Positions 27,900-37,077 of a DNA stretch of 64,000 nucleotides are shown one piece after another. The DNA comes from Bacillota bacterium. GTDB lineage: Bacteria; Bacillota; Clostridia; Acetivibrionales; DTU013. Position numbers and translations under genes: made by a program. The notes under the pieces were generated by a model, which had not been told where the DNA came from, did not search any database, and saw nothing but the letters and a program-made list of their open reading frames with translations. Positions within the stretch are counted from its first letter, which is position 1. Each line of letters starts with the position of its first letter. The stretch is taken from positions 58,710 to 122,709 of the forward strand of contig JAEXNT010000019.1 in the NCBI GenBank assembly GCA_023439545.1, written 5' to 3'.

Positions 27900-28012
27900 A
27901 TGAACACCTCCTCTTGATCCTATTATATAGCCGGTGTTTCACACATTTAACATATGTTTCACAAATGATACGGTTGGAATGCTGAAATGTCTCTTTTTAT
28001 GATTTTCCGATA

Positions 28013-28885
28013 TCACCGGTCTATTTGCTGCCTCGGAAGACATCCTGAAAATACTGTGCTTTTATCGTCGCTTGCAACGCTGATCGTCCCTCCGCAATTC
28101 TCCAGGATCTCCTTGCAGATTGCCAGGCCCATGCCTTCGCCGTTATCTCCCTTTGTCGTAAACCCGGGCTCAAAAATTTTTACCAGATGCTGCGGAGGAA
28201 TGGGAGTCCCGTTGTCGGCCACCTTGAAACAGTGGTTCCTGAGGTCTTCCGACAATTCTATCCTGATGTTTTTATCACTCTGTTTGTCAGAAAGCGCATA
28301 AACCGCATTGTCGATAAGATTGCCAAGTATTCTGCAAAACTCCCAGGACTCGATCCTAAGATCCTTGAGCTGGGTCGTCACGTTAAGCTCGACTGCGATC
28401 CCATGCTTTTCGCATGTCAGGAGCTTTGCCTGAAGGAGCGCGTTTACCGCCGCATTTGAAGTCTTCATCACCCTGCTGACCTTCTGGATATCCGTATATA
28501 CCTTCTCTATGTACTCGGATGCAGACTTGTATTCGTCCATCTGTATAAGCGAGTGAACGACCTGGAGATGGTTCATGAAATCATGCCTCTGGGCGCGCAG
28601 TGAATTGTTGAGCTTTTCGAGCCTCGCAAGCGTGTCCTCGAGAAGCTGGAATTGATATACCGAACGAAGGAGACTGCTTCTGTTCTTGAAGGCGGCAAGG
28701 CTGTTTATTGTTACCGCCGCGAGAGTGACAGTCAGGAGAACAATGATCCATGGGTTCCTGAGAAGACCGGGGCCGCCTCCGTTATCCACCAGGTAAAGCA
28801 GAACGGCAGCAATCATTGCAATTTGGGTAAGGTTTATGATTATGATCATGATTATCGTTGTTCCCGGATCCATCTTTTTATTCAT
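28013..28885 (-). CDS. Sensor histidine kinase with Spo0B-like/GHKL core
   Basis: The 290-residue kinase has two membrane helices (about 8-55), a Spo0B-like dimerisation helix with RAQRHDFMNHLQVVHSLIQ (phospho-His) and a HATPase_c domain (NLIDNAVYAL, DNGTPIP, GEGMGLAICKEI). It resembles CitA/DcuS/AgrC-like enzymes. No extracytoplasmic sensing domain is visible, so membrane or peptide sensing is inferred. The start at 28885 follows GGGGG. Its likely partner is the LytTR regulator at 25029. Confidence 0.9.
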   Translation of the reverse strand: MNKKMDPGTTIIMIIIINLTQIAMIAAVLLYLVDNGGGPGLLRNPWIIVLLTVTLAAVTINSLAAFKNRSSLLRSVYQFQLLEDTLARLEKLNNSLRAQRHDFMNHLQVVHSLIQMDEYKSASEYIEKVYTDIQKVSRVMKTSNAAVNALLQAKLLTCEKHGIAVELNVTTQLKDLRIESWEFCRILGNLIDNAVYALSDKQSDKNIRIELSEDLRNHCFKVADNGTPIPPQHLVKIFEPGFTTKGDNGEGMGLAICKEILENCGGTISVASDDKSTVFSGCLPRQQIDR

Positions 28886-29017
28886 ACCATTACCCCCGAA
28901 TACTTGCATCAAGCCCCTCGCCGGAGCTTTGTAACTCCCGGAGAAACGAGGCTCCCTTCCATATTCAGTATATCTTGTATAAACGATACATTCAATAGCG
29001 CCGGTGCGAATGCCATG

Positions 29018-30580
29018 TCACAAGCTATACATGTGCTTTTCACCCGTCTGCTTTCGTTTTGACGGGAATAGATAACCTTTGATGAGCAGAATCCTGACGA
29101 CGCCGCATATCAAAAGGCTGACGCCGATAAACAGCAAGGAACAGCCGACGTCGGGCACATTGAATATGAATTGCTCCCAGTTGAAGCCAATCCCTCCCGG
29201 TATGCGAAAAATAACAATGGGAAGTATGATATAGACCGTAAATGTTAACAGGACAGTTGCCGCAAAGCTCCATTTACTTTTGGCCAGACGCTTTCTGATG
29301 CCTGCCAGGCGTATGAAGGAGTATATCAATGCAAGCAATATCACTATGCACAGCGCCAGATATATATCGTAGGTTACCGTTACCGGGTACCGGTTCAGAT
29401 CAAGTATTCCCCCGTTTGGAACATCGTCGGGATCCATGCCGTAAAGTATGTTGATAATGCCGCTTTCGATCCTGTCTCTGTAACCGACCTTGAACAATGA
29501 AGTCGCCGTACTGCTGGAGGTATTGTAAACAAATGCTACGCCGAGCGATTCATCCGGTATGATCTTCAATTTAGACTGGTAATCGGTAAGCTCACCCCCG
29601 TGATAATAGCTTCCGGAGGTTACATACCATCCGAGTCCGTAGGACTCCCATTCCGATATCCTTGCATAGGGCTGACGCATAAGGGCCAGGCTATCGGCCG
29701 GCAATATCCTGCCGTTTCCATACATACCGCCGTTTATCAATGCGAGCATATATTTCGCAAGATCCTCCGAACAGGTTATGACGCCGGCGGCGGGAGTGAA
29801 ATCAGTCCTGTACGGCAGACCTGAGACCGCAGGAAACCCGAAAATAGTGCGGTAGCCTGCTGCCATTCTGTTCTTTTTTATCTCCTCCGGTGCTGTCCCC
29901 TCATTTAAGAAGTAACTGCGAGCCATTCCGAGAGGCTCGAATATGTTCTGCCTGATGTAGTCTTCGTAAGTCATTCCCGACACGATCTGGATGAGTTTGC
30001 CCAGTATTATGTAATTTGCATTGTTATATTGGAATTTGGTCCCGGGAGGAGCCGTAAGTTTCAACTTTTTCATTCTTTCCACAAGCCAGCCTATCGAATC
30101 CCCTTCTCCGGTAACAGATGCGACACCGAACTCGGCGTAAGGTCCCAAGCCGCTTGTATGACTTAAGAGCTCCCTGACGGTGATAGCCTGCGACGCCTTA
30201 CTGTCTGCAAGCTCGAACCAGGGAAGATAGGTACAGACCGGCTCGTCGAGCGACACCCTCCCCTCGTCGACCAATTGCATCACAGCCAGCGCAGTAAAAG
30301 TCTTGCTAACCGAAGCTACCTGGAATGGAGTTTCAGAGGTTACCTTCCATCCCGTAGGGTCGGCAATTCCATAACCCTGGGTATAAACAACCTCCCCGCC
30401 TCTGACAATAGCCAGGGAAAATCCGGGAATACGGCATTCTTTCATCATTCTTTCCACGTATCCGTCGATCTTCTTCAGATCAGGTTTGGCCTGCAGCTCC
30501 GAAGCGTTTGAAGGACCACTCAGGAGCAATGCAGCAGCCATTATAAAGATCGGCAGGAATGAAAAAATCTTTCTGATCAT
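29018..30580 (-). CDS. Serine hydrolase of the class C beta-lactamase/PBP family with membrane tail
   Basis: The 520-residue protein has a signal peptide (about 1-26) and a serine-hydrolase domain with the SxxK tetrad in VASVSKTF (about 90-97), YNNANY as the YxN motif, and HGG (about 327). A C-terminal set of about four membrane helices (about 405-510) is typical of Fmt/PbpX-like family members. It would act at the outer face, more likely on peptidoglycan peptides or D-amino-acid esters than as a drug-resistance enzyme. GGAGGG precedes the ATG. Confidence 0.88.
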   Translation of the reverse strand: MIRKIFSFLPIFIMAAALLLSGPSNASELQAKPDLKKIDGYVERMMKECRIPGFSLAIVRGGEVVYTQGYGIADPTGWKVTSETPFQVASVSKTFTALAVMQLVDEGRVSLDEPVCTYLPWFELADSKASQAITVRELLSHTSGLGPYAEFGVASVTGEGDSIGWLVERMKKLKLTAPPGTKFQYNNANYIILGKLIQIVSGMTYEDYIRQNIFEPLGMARSYFLNEGTAPEEIKKNRMAAGYRTIFGFPAVSGLPYRTDFTPAAGVITCSEDLAKYMLALINGGMYGNGRILPADSLALMRQPYARISEWESYGLGWYVTSGSYYHGGELTDYQSKLKIIPDESLGVAFVYNTSSSTATSLFKVGYRDRIESGIINILYGMDPDDVPNGGILDLNRYPVTVTYDIYLALCIVILLALIYSFIRLAGIRKRLAKSKWSFAATVLLTFTVYIILPIVIFRIPGGIGFNWEQFIFNVPDVGCSLLFIGVSLLICGVVRILLIKGYLFPSKRKQTGEKHMYSL

Positions 30581-30723
30581 CCCAAAGCCCTCCGCTTATA
30601 TCAGTATTTCTTACCAATTATTTGGATTTTAACATCAGTATGTAATACTTTCAATTAGCATGATATCCATAAAAGGTGTGCATAAATTGGTAATTTTTCA
30701 ACATAGTTCGAGATTTGGCGGAT

Positions 30724-30750
30724 AAAAAAAGCCTCACTGCGTGAAGCTTC
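30724..30750 (-). terminator. Terminator of the tRNA-Met/tRNA-Glu transcript
   Basis: On the minus strand AAGCTTCAC and GTGAGGCTT (one G-U) form a stem with loop GCA, followed by seven T. Confidence 0.75.
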
Positions 30751-30837
30751 ATACGGTCGATTATACCGCCCAAGGGCGGATAATCCTGATATGATGAAAC
30801 AGGAGGCCGAAGTACAACTTGCGTCCTCCTGCTTCAG

Positions 30838-30912
30838 TGGTGACCCATAGCGGATTCGAACCGCTGTTATCGCCGTGAAAGGGCGGTGTCTTAACCACTT
30901 GACCAATGGGCC
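30838..30912 (-). tRNA. tRNA-Glu (TTC)
   Basis: A full cloverleaf is present. The acceptor GGCCCAT pairs with ATGGGTC, the anticodon arm reads CCGCC-CTTTCAC-GGCG with anticodon TTC, and the T arm contains GGTTCGAATCC. CCA is encoded. The length is 75 nt. Confidence 0.95.
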
Positions 30913-30963
30913 TTGAACAATAATTTTGCATGCGCTTTCAATGGTGTCGCATGCAAAAGTAAG

Positions 30964-31040
30964 TGGTAGCGGCGGTCGGATTTGAACCAACGACACTGCG
31001 GGTATGAACCGCATGCTCTAGCCAACTGAGCTACGCCGCC
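30964..31040 (-). tRNA. tRNA-Met (CAT), elongator type
   Basis: The acceptor GGCGGCG pairs with CGCCGCT and the anticodon loop is TTCATAC. CCA is encoded. Position 1-72 pairs G-U rather than showing the C-A mismatch of initiator tRNA. The length is 77 nt. A CAT tRNA-Ile2 cannot be excluded. It is cotranscribed with tRNA-Glu. Confidence 0.92.
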
Positions 31041-31164
31041 ATATATTCGCGAGGGCGCCCCTACGCGCTTTACTATTGTAGCAGATGGAGGAACATAAAG
31101 TCAATAGAAAAGTTTCCGCCATTATATTCCTTTATTGCCCATTATATTCCATGGACAAGCGCAG

Positions 31165-32298
31165 TTACGCGAGCTTGATCCAGTGTATCCTCCTGTCCTT
31201 TCTGAAGCCGGCTTTTACTGCAAGTTCCATAGACGCGGTGTTGGACTCCTTTATATGCACGAACGGCACTTCCCCCGCCGCGGCAAGCCTGCTTACCATA
31301 GCCTCGGTTATCTGCCGGGCGTACCCTTTTCTCCTGTATTCCTCAAGCACATGCATGAACCCTATGGCCCCGTCATCATGAGTCAGCGCCCATGCCACGA
31401 GCCTGCCGTCCTTCCGGATTCCGGCGCCGACGCCATTCAGTATCCTCTCCTCGATATAATCAATCGAAATATATTCCTTGTAATCGGAATTATTATACAA
31501 TACAGGCGCGTCCGGTATGGTCAGGTCCGTAACTTCAGCCTGAACATTTCTCTCTTCCCCGCTGGCCCGTCCAAATCCCGGCCAGTCATAAACCAGCTTC
31601 ATGCTGGTCATGCGCGACCTAACCTCCCTACCGCGGATCACAGCCGGCAGCATCCAGTCCTCGAGCACAGCGAAGCATTTATCCTCCTCGTCCAGGCCTT
31701 CGGTCAGGCGGCCGAATTCCCCCTCCGATCCGCTGCTGATATAGACCCAGTCCTCGTCGCTCGTTCCCCTTATCAACACCGATTCGCCCGCTCTGTCAAA
31801 GGAATAGGCGGGGTAGGATTTCAGGAATTTAATGATGTTGACGTTGCGTACCGGGTCACTGCAGAGGAGTTTTATATACTTGCCCGTCAGGTGCTCCGTG
31901 ACCCTTCGTAGAAGCTGCGGAAAAATACCCGGGTAGGTCAGTTCGGCGGGCATTTGCCTAAACAGCTTCATCCCGCCAATCTCACTTTCCGGCAGCGGCC
32001 CTAATCTCCGCACGTCGGCGTAAAACAAAGCGCCGTAATCCATCGTACCGTTGTCGGTCACTGAATACGTACAGACCGGCTCAAGCTCATACGCCGTCGC
32101 GCCGCTCTCTTCATACAGCTCCCTCTTTGCGGCTTCCGTGATATCATCGCCCGGTTCCCTGTGGCCGCCCAGGGTCTCCCAGGCGGACCTTTCCCTGTGC
32201 TTTGCAAGTATCCATTTGCCCTTGTGGGAAGCGCATATTACTGCAAATTTCAATTTATAGTTTTCTATTTCCCCGAACCCGTAAAACCTTATTTCCAT
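31165..32298 (-). CDS. Nudix hydrolase-GNAT acetyltransferase fusion
   Basis: The 377-residue protein has an N-terminal Nudix domain with a full Nudix box (GGHREPGDDITEAAKRELYEESG, about 45-67) and a C-terminal GNAT domain (about 270-377) with RRKGYARQITEAM and NTASMELAVKAGF. A linker of about 110 residues joins them. The Nudix half should hydrolyse a nucleoside-diphosphate-linked compound, and the GNAT half transfer an acetyl group; a shared pathway is not known. The start at 32298 is the first Met of the Nudix fold. An upstream frame to 32352 has no clear ribosome site. Confidence 0.85.
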   Translation of the reverse strand: MEIRFYGFGEIENYKLKFAVICASHKGKWILAKHRERSAWETLGGHREPGDDITEAAKRELYEESGATAYELEPVCTYSVTDNGTMDYGALFYADVRRLGPLPESEIGGMKLFRQMPAELTYPGIFPQLLRRVTEHLTGKYIKLLCSDPVRNVNIIKFLKSYPAYSFDRAGESVLIRGTSDEDWVYISSGSEGEFGRLTEGLDEEDKCFAVLEDWMLPAVIRGREVRSRMTSMKLVYDWPGFGRASGEERNVQAEVTDLTIPDAPVLYNNSDYKEYISIDYIEERILNGVGAGIRKDGRLVAWALTHDDGAIGFMHVLEEYRRKGYARQITEAMVSRLAAAGEVPFVHIKESNTASMELAVKAGFRKDRRIHWIKLA

Positions 32299-32432
32299 AA
32301 ACCGCGCCTCGATAACCTCTTCATCTGCCGGGTTTGGAACCGGCCCACCCATTATATCATAATGGATGAATAAAATGGCTGGTATTACTCATAATATTAA
32401 ACCGAAATAAATCTGATATTTGGAGGGTTCAT

Positions 32433-32636
32433 ATGGCAGATAAGCAGGAGATATTCGACAGGATAAATGAATTATTGGAGAGCACCGGTCTTACATACGA
32501 GATAAACGATATCTCGAGTCTCGAAGAATTTCTGGAAAATGACGACAACCAGCAGTATGAAGAGTATGAAGAAATCGAAAGCCTGTACAATGAGCTTATG
32601 GATTGTTCCTGTTATGATGACAGTGATGAAACTTAA
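32433..32636 (+). CDS. Small acidic hypothetical protein
   Basis: The 67-residue protein is highly acidic (about 25 Asp/Glu), with an amphipathic start (EIFDRINELLESTGL) and a C-terminal CSC. TTGGAGGG lies 8 nt before the ATG, which supports translation. The downstream terminator is strong. Unrecognised; acidic proteins of this size can mimic DNA or bind partners, but there is no specific evidence. Confidence 0.65.
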   Translation: MADKQEIFDRINELLESTGLTYEINDISSLEEFLENDDNQQYEEYEEIESLYNELMDCSCYDDSDET

Positions 32637-32706
32637 GTCTGCAGGCTGAATAATATTATTGTAATTAGTCCGGCGTGATTGTATAATAAAGTGAACATAT
32701 TCCAAT

Positions 32707-32738
32707 ACACCCCTTCTGTATCGAAGGGGTGTTTGATT
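32707..32738 (+). terminator. Strong terminator
   Basis: A perfect 10-bp stem ACACCCCTTC with GAAGGGGTGT and a 6-nt loop are followed by TTGATT. Confidence 0.8.
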
Positions 32739-32881
32739 CATTGGAACATTAATAATTGCCGCGCAGCATGATAGGGACTCCTATGTGCTTGCGCAATAAG
32801 CTTTGCGCAGTCTTGTTCGAAAATCAGAGGCGCTCGATGAGCCAATGATAGTATGTTATCACTCTTTTGGAGGCCCTGCCC

Positions 32882-33820
32882 GTGTTGAATATTTATAAAA
32901 CCAAAAACGATGAGCTGGTCAGTCTCGATACTTTCGAAGAGGGCGTATGGGTCAGCCTTGTAAACCCGGACGAGGAAGAATTGCAAAAAGTAGGCAGCCA
33001 GCTGAACATAGACAACGAATACCTCCGCGCTGCGCTTGACGAAGAAGAACGCGCCAGGATCGAACATGACAATGACCAGTTCCTTATCCTCGTGGACGTT
33101 CCCGTCATAGACAGCGACGGCAACACGAATCTTTATTCCACCATTCCGCTTGGCATCATACTGCTCAAGGAAGCGATCGTAACGATATGCTTGAAAGAAA
33201 ATACAATTATTAAGGATTTCGAAAAAAAGAGGGTCAAATCATTCCTGACATACTTCAAGACCCGTTTCGTGTTCCAGATACTCTACAGGAACTCGGCGCA
33301 GTACCTGCAGTACCTCAAGTTCATAGACAAAGCGAGCAGCCGGATTGAAAACGAGCTTCACAAGTCGATGAAAAACAAAGAGCTAATCCAGCTTCTCAAG
33401 CTCGAAAAGTCACTGGTTTATTTCTCTACGTCCCTTAAATCCAACGAAATAGTGCTCGAAAAGCTTTTGAAGCACGACGGCATAAAGAAATACACGGATG
33501 ACACCGATCTGCTCGAGGACGTTATTATAGAAAACAAGCAGGCCATCGAAATGGCCAACATATACAGCAGCATCCTCACAGGCATCATGGGAGCCTATGC
33601 GTCAGTCATTTCAAACAATGTGAACATAGTGATGAAATTCCTCGCCTCAGTTACGATAGTGATGGCTATCCCCACAATGGTCGCAAGCTTCTTCGGAATG
33701 AACGTGCCTATGCCCGCCGGCCTCGGAGAGTTCAGGTACGCGTTTTTGCTCGTACTCGGAATCGCCATGCTGCTGTCGGTAGTATCAGCAATAGTCCTTG
33801 CGAGAAAAAGGATGTTCTAA
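32882..33820 (+). CDS. CorA family Mg2+/divalent cation transporter
   Basis: The 312-residue protein has a long cytoplasmic N-terminal domain (about 1-245) and two C-terminal membrane helices. The first ends in FFGMN, the GMN pore signature, followed by VPMP. The second helix ends ARKRMF. Homopentameric CorA channels admit Mg2+ (and Co2+/Ni2+). The GTG start at 32882 is 8 nt after GGAGG; a TTG at 32867 would sit inside that site. The sequence has the shorter periplasmic loop of gram-positive CorA-like proteins. Confidence 0.9.
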   Translation: MLNIYKTKNDELVSLDTFEEGVWVSLVNPDEEELQKVGSQLNIDNEYLRAALDEEERARIEHDNDQFLILVDVPVIDSDGNTNLYSTIPLGIILLKEAIVTICLKENTIIKDFEKKRVKSFLTYFKTRFVFQILYRNSAQYLQYLKFIDKASSRIENELHKSMKNKELIQLLKLEKSLVYFSTSLKSNEIVLEKLLKHDGIKKYTDDTDLLEDVIIENKQAIEMANIYSSILTGIMGAYASVISNNVNIVMKFLASVTIVMAIPTMVASFFGMNVPMPAGLGEFRYAFLLVLGIAMLLSVVSAIVLARKRMF

Positions 33821-33931
33821 GCGGTACCGGGTTAAAGCCGCCGTACGGTAGAAGCCGGACAGACACAAATGTCGTCAGACGGCAAAAGCTTGCGGACGAC
33901 AATACGGTCAGTTAGCGACACCATCAGCGCC

Positions 33932-34672
33932 TCACCACTTTTCAACGAGGTGCTCCCAGTAGCGCCTGGGCATCAGCTGCCGCTGGAGCTTCGGATTCGA
34001 GCGGCTCTTTATCTCGAGAGTTTTGAAAAATTCCTTCCAGAGCGCCGAAAACTGTCTCTCCTCTTCGGTTGCACGGGGTATCCCATCAGCTGAAAACTCC
34101 GTTATGATCCATTCCTTCGTGTTGTACAGAGCAGCGATCTCCCTTTTTACATCGTGTATTATCCAGTTCTGGTCCGCCAGCCTTTCGGCGAAGTGGGGCG
34201 CCAGCAGCTCCACGATGTTGTGGTCAGGGCTTATGGAAGAGTAAAAGAGCCCGCCCTCGACCTGCCGGAACCTGACGAAGCCCATCATTTTATGCATTTC
34301 ATGCTCCACCCTGCGGTTTATGTCCATTATTTTGAACACAGTATCGTCCGCAAGGTGCATGTCCACGCTGCTTCCCATTTTCCAGCCGAGCTTCAGGTAC
34401 CGGTAAATGAGAGTGCCTGCCCCGGGATCTTCGGAAAGGAAGGTATGATAGATGTTTTTGAGAGCTTCTTCGGAAATGTTTTTCCAGACCGATGCGTACA
34501 CGCGGTCCGACTTTGCCTGATCCGCAGCTATGAAAACATACCGTGCCGTCAGATCCTGCTGCAGCCCCTGCTCCGAAAGAACGGCATCCGGAGCCTCCTT
34601 CCGGCTGAACGCCTCGAAAACAGCCGTCAGTATGCCTTCGAAACTGCCATCGTAAACATATGCAAGCATCAC
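33932..34672 (-). CDS. DUF4130 protein of the radical-SAM DNA-repair-like pair
   Basis: The 246-residue protein matches the probable DNA-metabolism family (TIGR03915-like, DUF4130), which is always encoded next to a radical-SAM partner. It has YDGSFEGILTAVFEAF near the start and HDVKREIAALYN and REWEHLVEKW-like segments later. The fold resembles uracil-DNA glycosylase-like proteins in part. The start overlaps the partner's stop by 4 nt. Function is inferred only from the pairing. Confidence 0.85.
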   Translation of the reverse strand: MMLAYVYDGSFEGILTAVFEAFSRKEAPDAVLSEQGLQQDLTARYVFIAADQAKSDRVYASVWKNISEEALKNIYHTFLSEDPGAGTLIYRYLKLGWKMGSSVDMHLADDTVFKIMDINRRVEHEMHKMMGFVRFRQVEGGLFYSSISPDHNIVELLAPHFAERLADQNWIIHDVKREIAALYNTKEWIITEFSADGIPRATEEERQFSALWKEFFKTLEIKSRSNPKLQRQLMPRRYWEHLVEKW

Positions 34673-36177
34673 AATTCCCCCGTTATACTTGCGGCCACGT
34701 CCTCATGCGAGGGAAGCAGCGCAAGCCCTACGCCGGGCTGTGTGTCGCCACCGTTAATACCGGGCTGTGTGTCGCCACCCGTAATACCGATCGGCACGTT
34801 CATTCCGGATAAACGTTTCGAAGCGAGCGGATTTGCTGCATCCAACTGCCCCCTCACATTGGCCCAGTCTGAAAACACGGCTGTATTCCACTGCGCTTCC
34901 AGCCTCTTTACCGGCGAAGGTTCAGGAGACAGGAAGCTTAGCTGGGTATAGCCCGTATCGATCACAGGCAGGCGCTCCCTCCCCAGCAGCATGTTCGTCC
35001 TAATAAACCCGGCGCCGGCGTCGAGCTTGTCGATATATCTGCCCTTGCAGGTTATGAAGAACCGCGCCCTTTTCAATACGGCGCCGAGCTTTTTTATATC
35101 ATCGAAATCCAACTTTTGTGTCCTGCGAGCCTTTATGATCCTCTCTGCAGAGCGCACGCCTATCCCTGGAACCCTCAGCAGCTGATAATAGTCGGCCCTG
35201 TTGACCTCGACCGGAAATTGGTCAAGATGCCTCAAGGCCCAGTCACACTTGGGATCGAGCAGCGTATCGAAATCCTTGTGAGCATCGTCGAGCAGCTCGT
35301 CGGCCTTGAAGCCGTAAAAACGAAGGAGCCAGTCCGCCTGATAGATCCTGTGTTCCCTCAGCAGCGGAGGCTTTATATCCTTCGGCAGGGCAGGATGATT
35401 GGAGACCGGAACATACGCGGAATAAAACACCCTCCTCATATGATACCGCCTGTACAACCCATCGGTCAGCTTCAGTATTCCCAGATCATGGTCAGGAGTG
35501 GCTCCGACAATAAGCTGCGTGCTCTGCCCGGCAGGGACGAAATTCGGGGCGCTCCTGAAACGCTGCCTGTCCTCCGTCGATTCGCTTATCCTTCCGCTGA
35601 TGAAGCCCATCGGACCCAGTATCTCATCCTTCTTCTTCTGCGGAGCCAGCAGCTTCAGACCGTCGTTCGTCGGCAGTTCGATATTGACGCTCATGCGGTC
35701 TACATAACTGCCCGCTCTTTCGATCAGCGCGTTGTCCGCTCCCGGTATGGCCTTGATATGGATGTACCCGTTGAAGCGGTATTGCTCGCGCAGCAGCCTG
35801 ACGGCGCGCGTGATAAGCTCCATGGTATGATCGGGGGATTTGACGACGGCCGAGCTTAAGAATAGCCCTTCTATATAATTCCTTCTATAAAAATTTATCG
35901 TAAGAGCGGCAATCTCCTCGGGAGTGAAAGCCGCGCGCGGAACGTCGTTGGACGATCTGTTGACGCAGTAGGCGCAGTCATAAATGCACTGGTTCGACAT
36001 CAATATCTTGAGAAGTGAGACACAGCGTCCGTCGCCTGTAAAGGAATGGCAAATACCGGCGGCAAAGCTGCTGCCTATACCGCCCGGCGTATTTTTGCGC
36101 GAACTTCCGCTGGAAACGCAGGAAACATCATATTTCGCACTGTCGGCAAGGACCTTGAGCTTATCCATTAATTCCAT
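34669..36177 (-). CDS. Radical-SAM putative DNA modification/repair protein
   Basis: The 502-residue enzyme has the SAM cluster motif CIYDCAYC (about 48-55) and a helix-hairpin-helix DNA-binding motif (LLRVPGIGVRSAERIIKARR, about 333-352). This matches the TIGR03916-like family paired with DUF4130 proteins. The last 40 residues hold a duplicated GGDTQPGI/V motif from two about 30-bp repeats. No operon partner other than the DUF4130 gene is present. The family's reaction is unknown. Confidence 0.88.
   Translation of the reverse strand: MELMDKLKVLADSAKYDVSCVSSGSSRKNTPGGIGSSFAAGICHSFTGDGRCVSLLKILMSNQCIYDCAYCVNRSSNDVPRAAFTPEEIAALTINFYRRNYIEGLFLSSAVVKSPDHTMELITRAVRLLREQYRFNGYIHIKAIPGADNALIERAGSYVDRMSVNIELPTNDGLKLLAPQKKKDEILGPMGFISGRISESTEDRQRFRSAPNFVPAGQSTQLIVGATPDHDLGILKLTDGLYRRYHMRRVFYSAYVPVSNHPALPKDIKPPLLREHRIYQADWLLRFYGFKADELLDDAHKDFDTLLDPKCDWALRHLDQFPVEVNRADYYQLLRVPGIGVRSAERIIKARRTQKLDFDDIKKLGAVLKRARFFITCKGRYIDKLDAGAGFIRTNMLLGRERLPVIDTGYTQLSFLSPEPSPVKRLEAQWNTAVFSDWANVRGQLDAANPLASKRLSGMNVPIGITGGDTQPGINGGDTQPGVGLALLPSHEDVAASITGEL
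34722..34790. repeat. About 30-bp tandem repeat in the radical-SAM gene
   Basis: Two near-identical units (CGGGCTGTGTGTCGCCAC on the plus strand, spaced about 30 bp) encode GGDTQPG twice. It extends the C-terminus and is likely recent. Confidence 0.75.
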
Positions 36178-36336
36178 AACATCACCCGAAAGTAGTTTGA
36201 TATCTTAATTACAGCTGTTGCTGTGATATTAGTTTATCATAAATCGGAGAAAATATCAAACATATGTTCGGTATACATGTGACATTATCTTGTGGGATTG
36301 TACGGCACAGCGGCAGGCCAGGCGGCAATTTAACCG

Positions 36337-36388
36337 CTCAAGGAAGTGATTTGAGCTCTCAAGGAAGCGATTTGAACGCTCAGGGCAG
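36337..36388. repeat. Short imperfect 21-bp direct repeats
   Basis: Two to three units of CTCAAGGAAG(T/C)GATTTGA(G/A)C abut the thioesterase stop codon. No function is apparent. Confidence 0.5.
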
Positions 36389-36853
36389 ATCCTTTCTTTT
36401 TAGACGCTCGCAGCGCCTGTTGGCGGCAGCCTCATTCTCGGCCTTATCCTCTTCCGTCTCAAGCCTAAGTCCGCATACCTCCACAGGTTTCGCCGCCGCG
36501 TCCACGGCCACGAAGGTCAGATACGCCTTATTGGTGAATTTCCGCTCGCCCATCAGATTCTCGGAGAATACTTCCACTGCAACCTCCATAGACGTCCTGC
36601 CGACCCAGGTGACCCGCGCCTTCAGTATCACTATTTCGCCCTGTTTTACGGGGTGCTTGAACTCCACGCTGTCTATCGAAGCGGTGACGACGATCCTGTT
36701 GCAATGCCTCTGGGCCGCCATCGCGCCCGCTATGTCTATCAGATGCATGAGCCTTCCGCCGAGCAGGTTGCCGAGAAGATTCGTATCGTTCGGCAAAACC
36801 AGTTCGGTCATCTCGACCATCGATTCATGGGGTGTCTTCAGTTCCATATGCAA
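36380..36853 (-). CDS. Acyl-CoA thioesterase, hotdog fold
   Basis: The 157-residue protein is of the YkhA/BFIT type: LPNDTNLLGNLLGGRLMHLIDIAGAMAA (about 17-45) with the active-site-type Asp/Glu helix, and WVGRTSMEVAVEVFSEN. It should hydrolyse medium- or long-chain acyl-CoA in the cytosol. GAGGT precedes the ATG. It is the last chromosomal gene before the transposable element. Imperfect 21-bp repeats (CTCAAGGAAG) lie just past its stop. Confidence 0.9.
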   Translation of the reverse strand: MHMELKTPHESMVEMTELVLPNDTNLLGNLLGGRLMHLIDIAGAMAAQRHCNRIVVTASIDSVEFKHPVKQGEIVILKARVTWVGRTSMEVAVEVFSENLMGERKFTNKAYLTFVAVDAAAKPVEVCGLRLETEEDKAENEAAANRRCERLKRKDLP

Positions 36854-36902
36854 TACCTCTTTCCACAGGCTTTCTGTCTATTATATACCCAGTTCTTTCA
36901 GA

Positions 36903-36956
36903 TGTATTGTAGCTTCGCGTTATTTTTGTCAAAACTTCTCATTATTATTGTCAATA
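36903..36956 (+). other. Candidate element end (Mu right-end equivalent)
   Basis: TGTATTGTAG is followed by TTTTTGTCAAAA (36923-36934) and ATTATTGTCAATA (36944-36956), which share TTGTCAA in inward orientation. They are proposed transposase-binding sites. The sequence lies between the thioesterase start and the last tail-operon terminator. Confidence 0.45.
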
Positions 36957-37030
36957 TTATTTCCATTTACAGCATAGCTGCATGCCGGAATAAATTAAAA
37001 ATATAGAGTTTGAGGATAGGTCCAAAAAAC

Positions 37031-37075
37031 AAAGGCGCTTAAAAACCAATCCATTAGCTTTTAAACGCCTTTTTT
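37031..37075. terminator. Bidirectional terminator at the end of the tail operon
   Basis: AAAGGCGCTTAAAA pairs with TTTTAAACGCCTTT (one mismatch). It is flanked by A-rich sequence on the left and a T run on the right. Confidence 0.85.
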
Positions 37076-37077
37076 GA

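Noticed and set aside
36264..36977. Plus-strand frame opposite the thioesterase
   Set aside because: Shadow of the hotdog gene and its downstream repeats.
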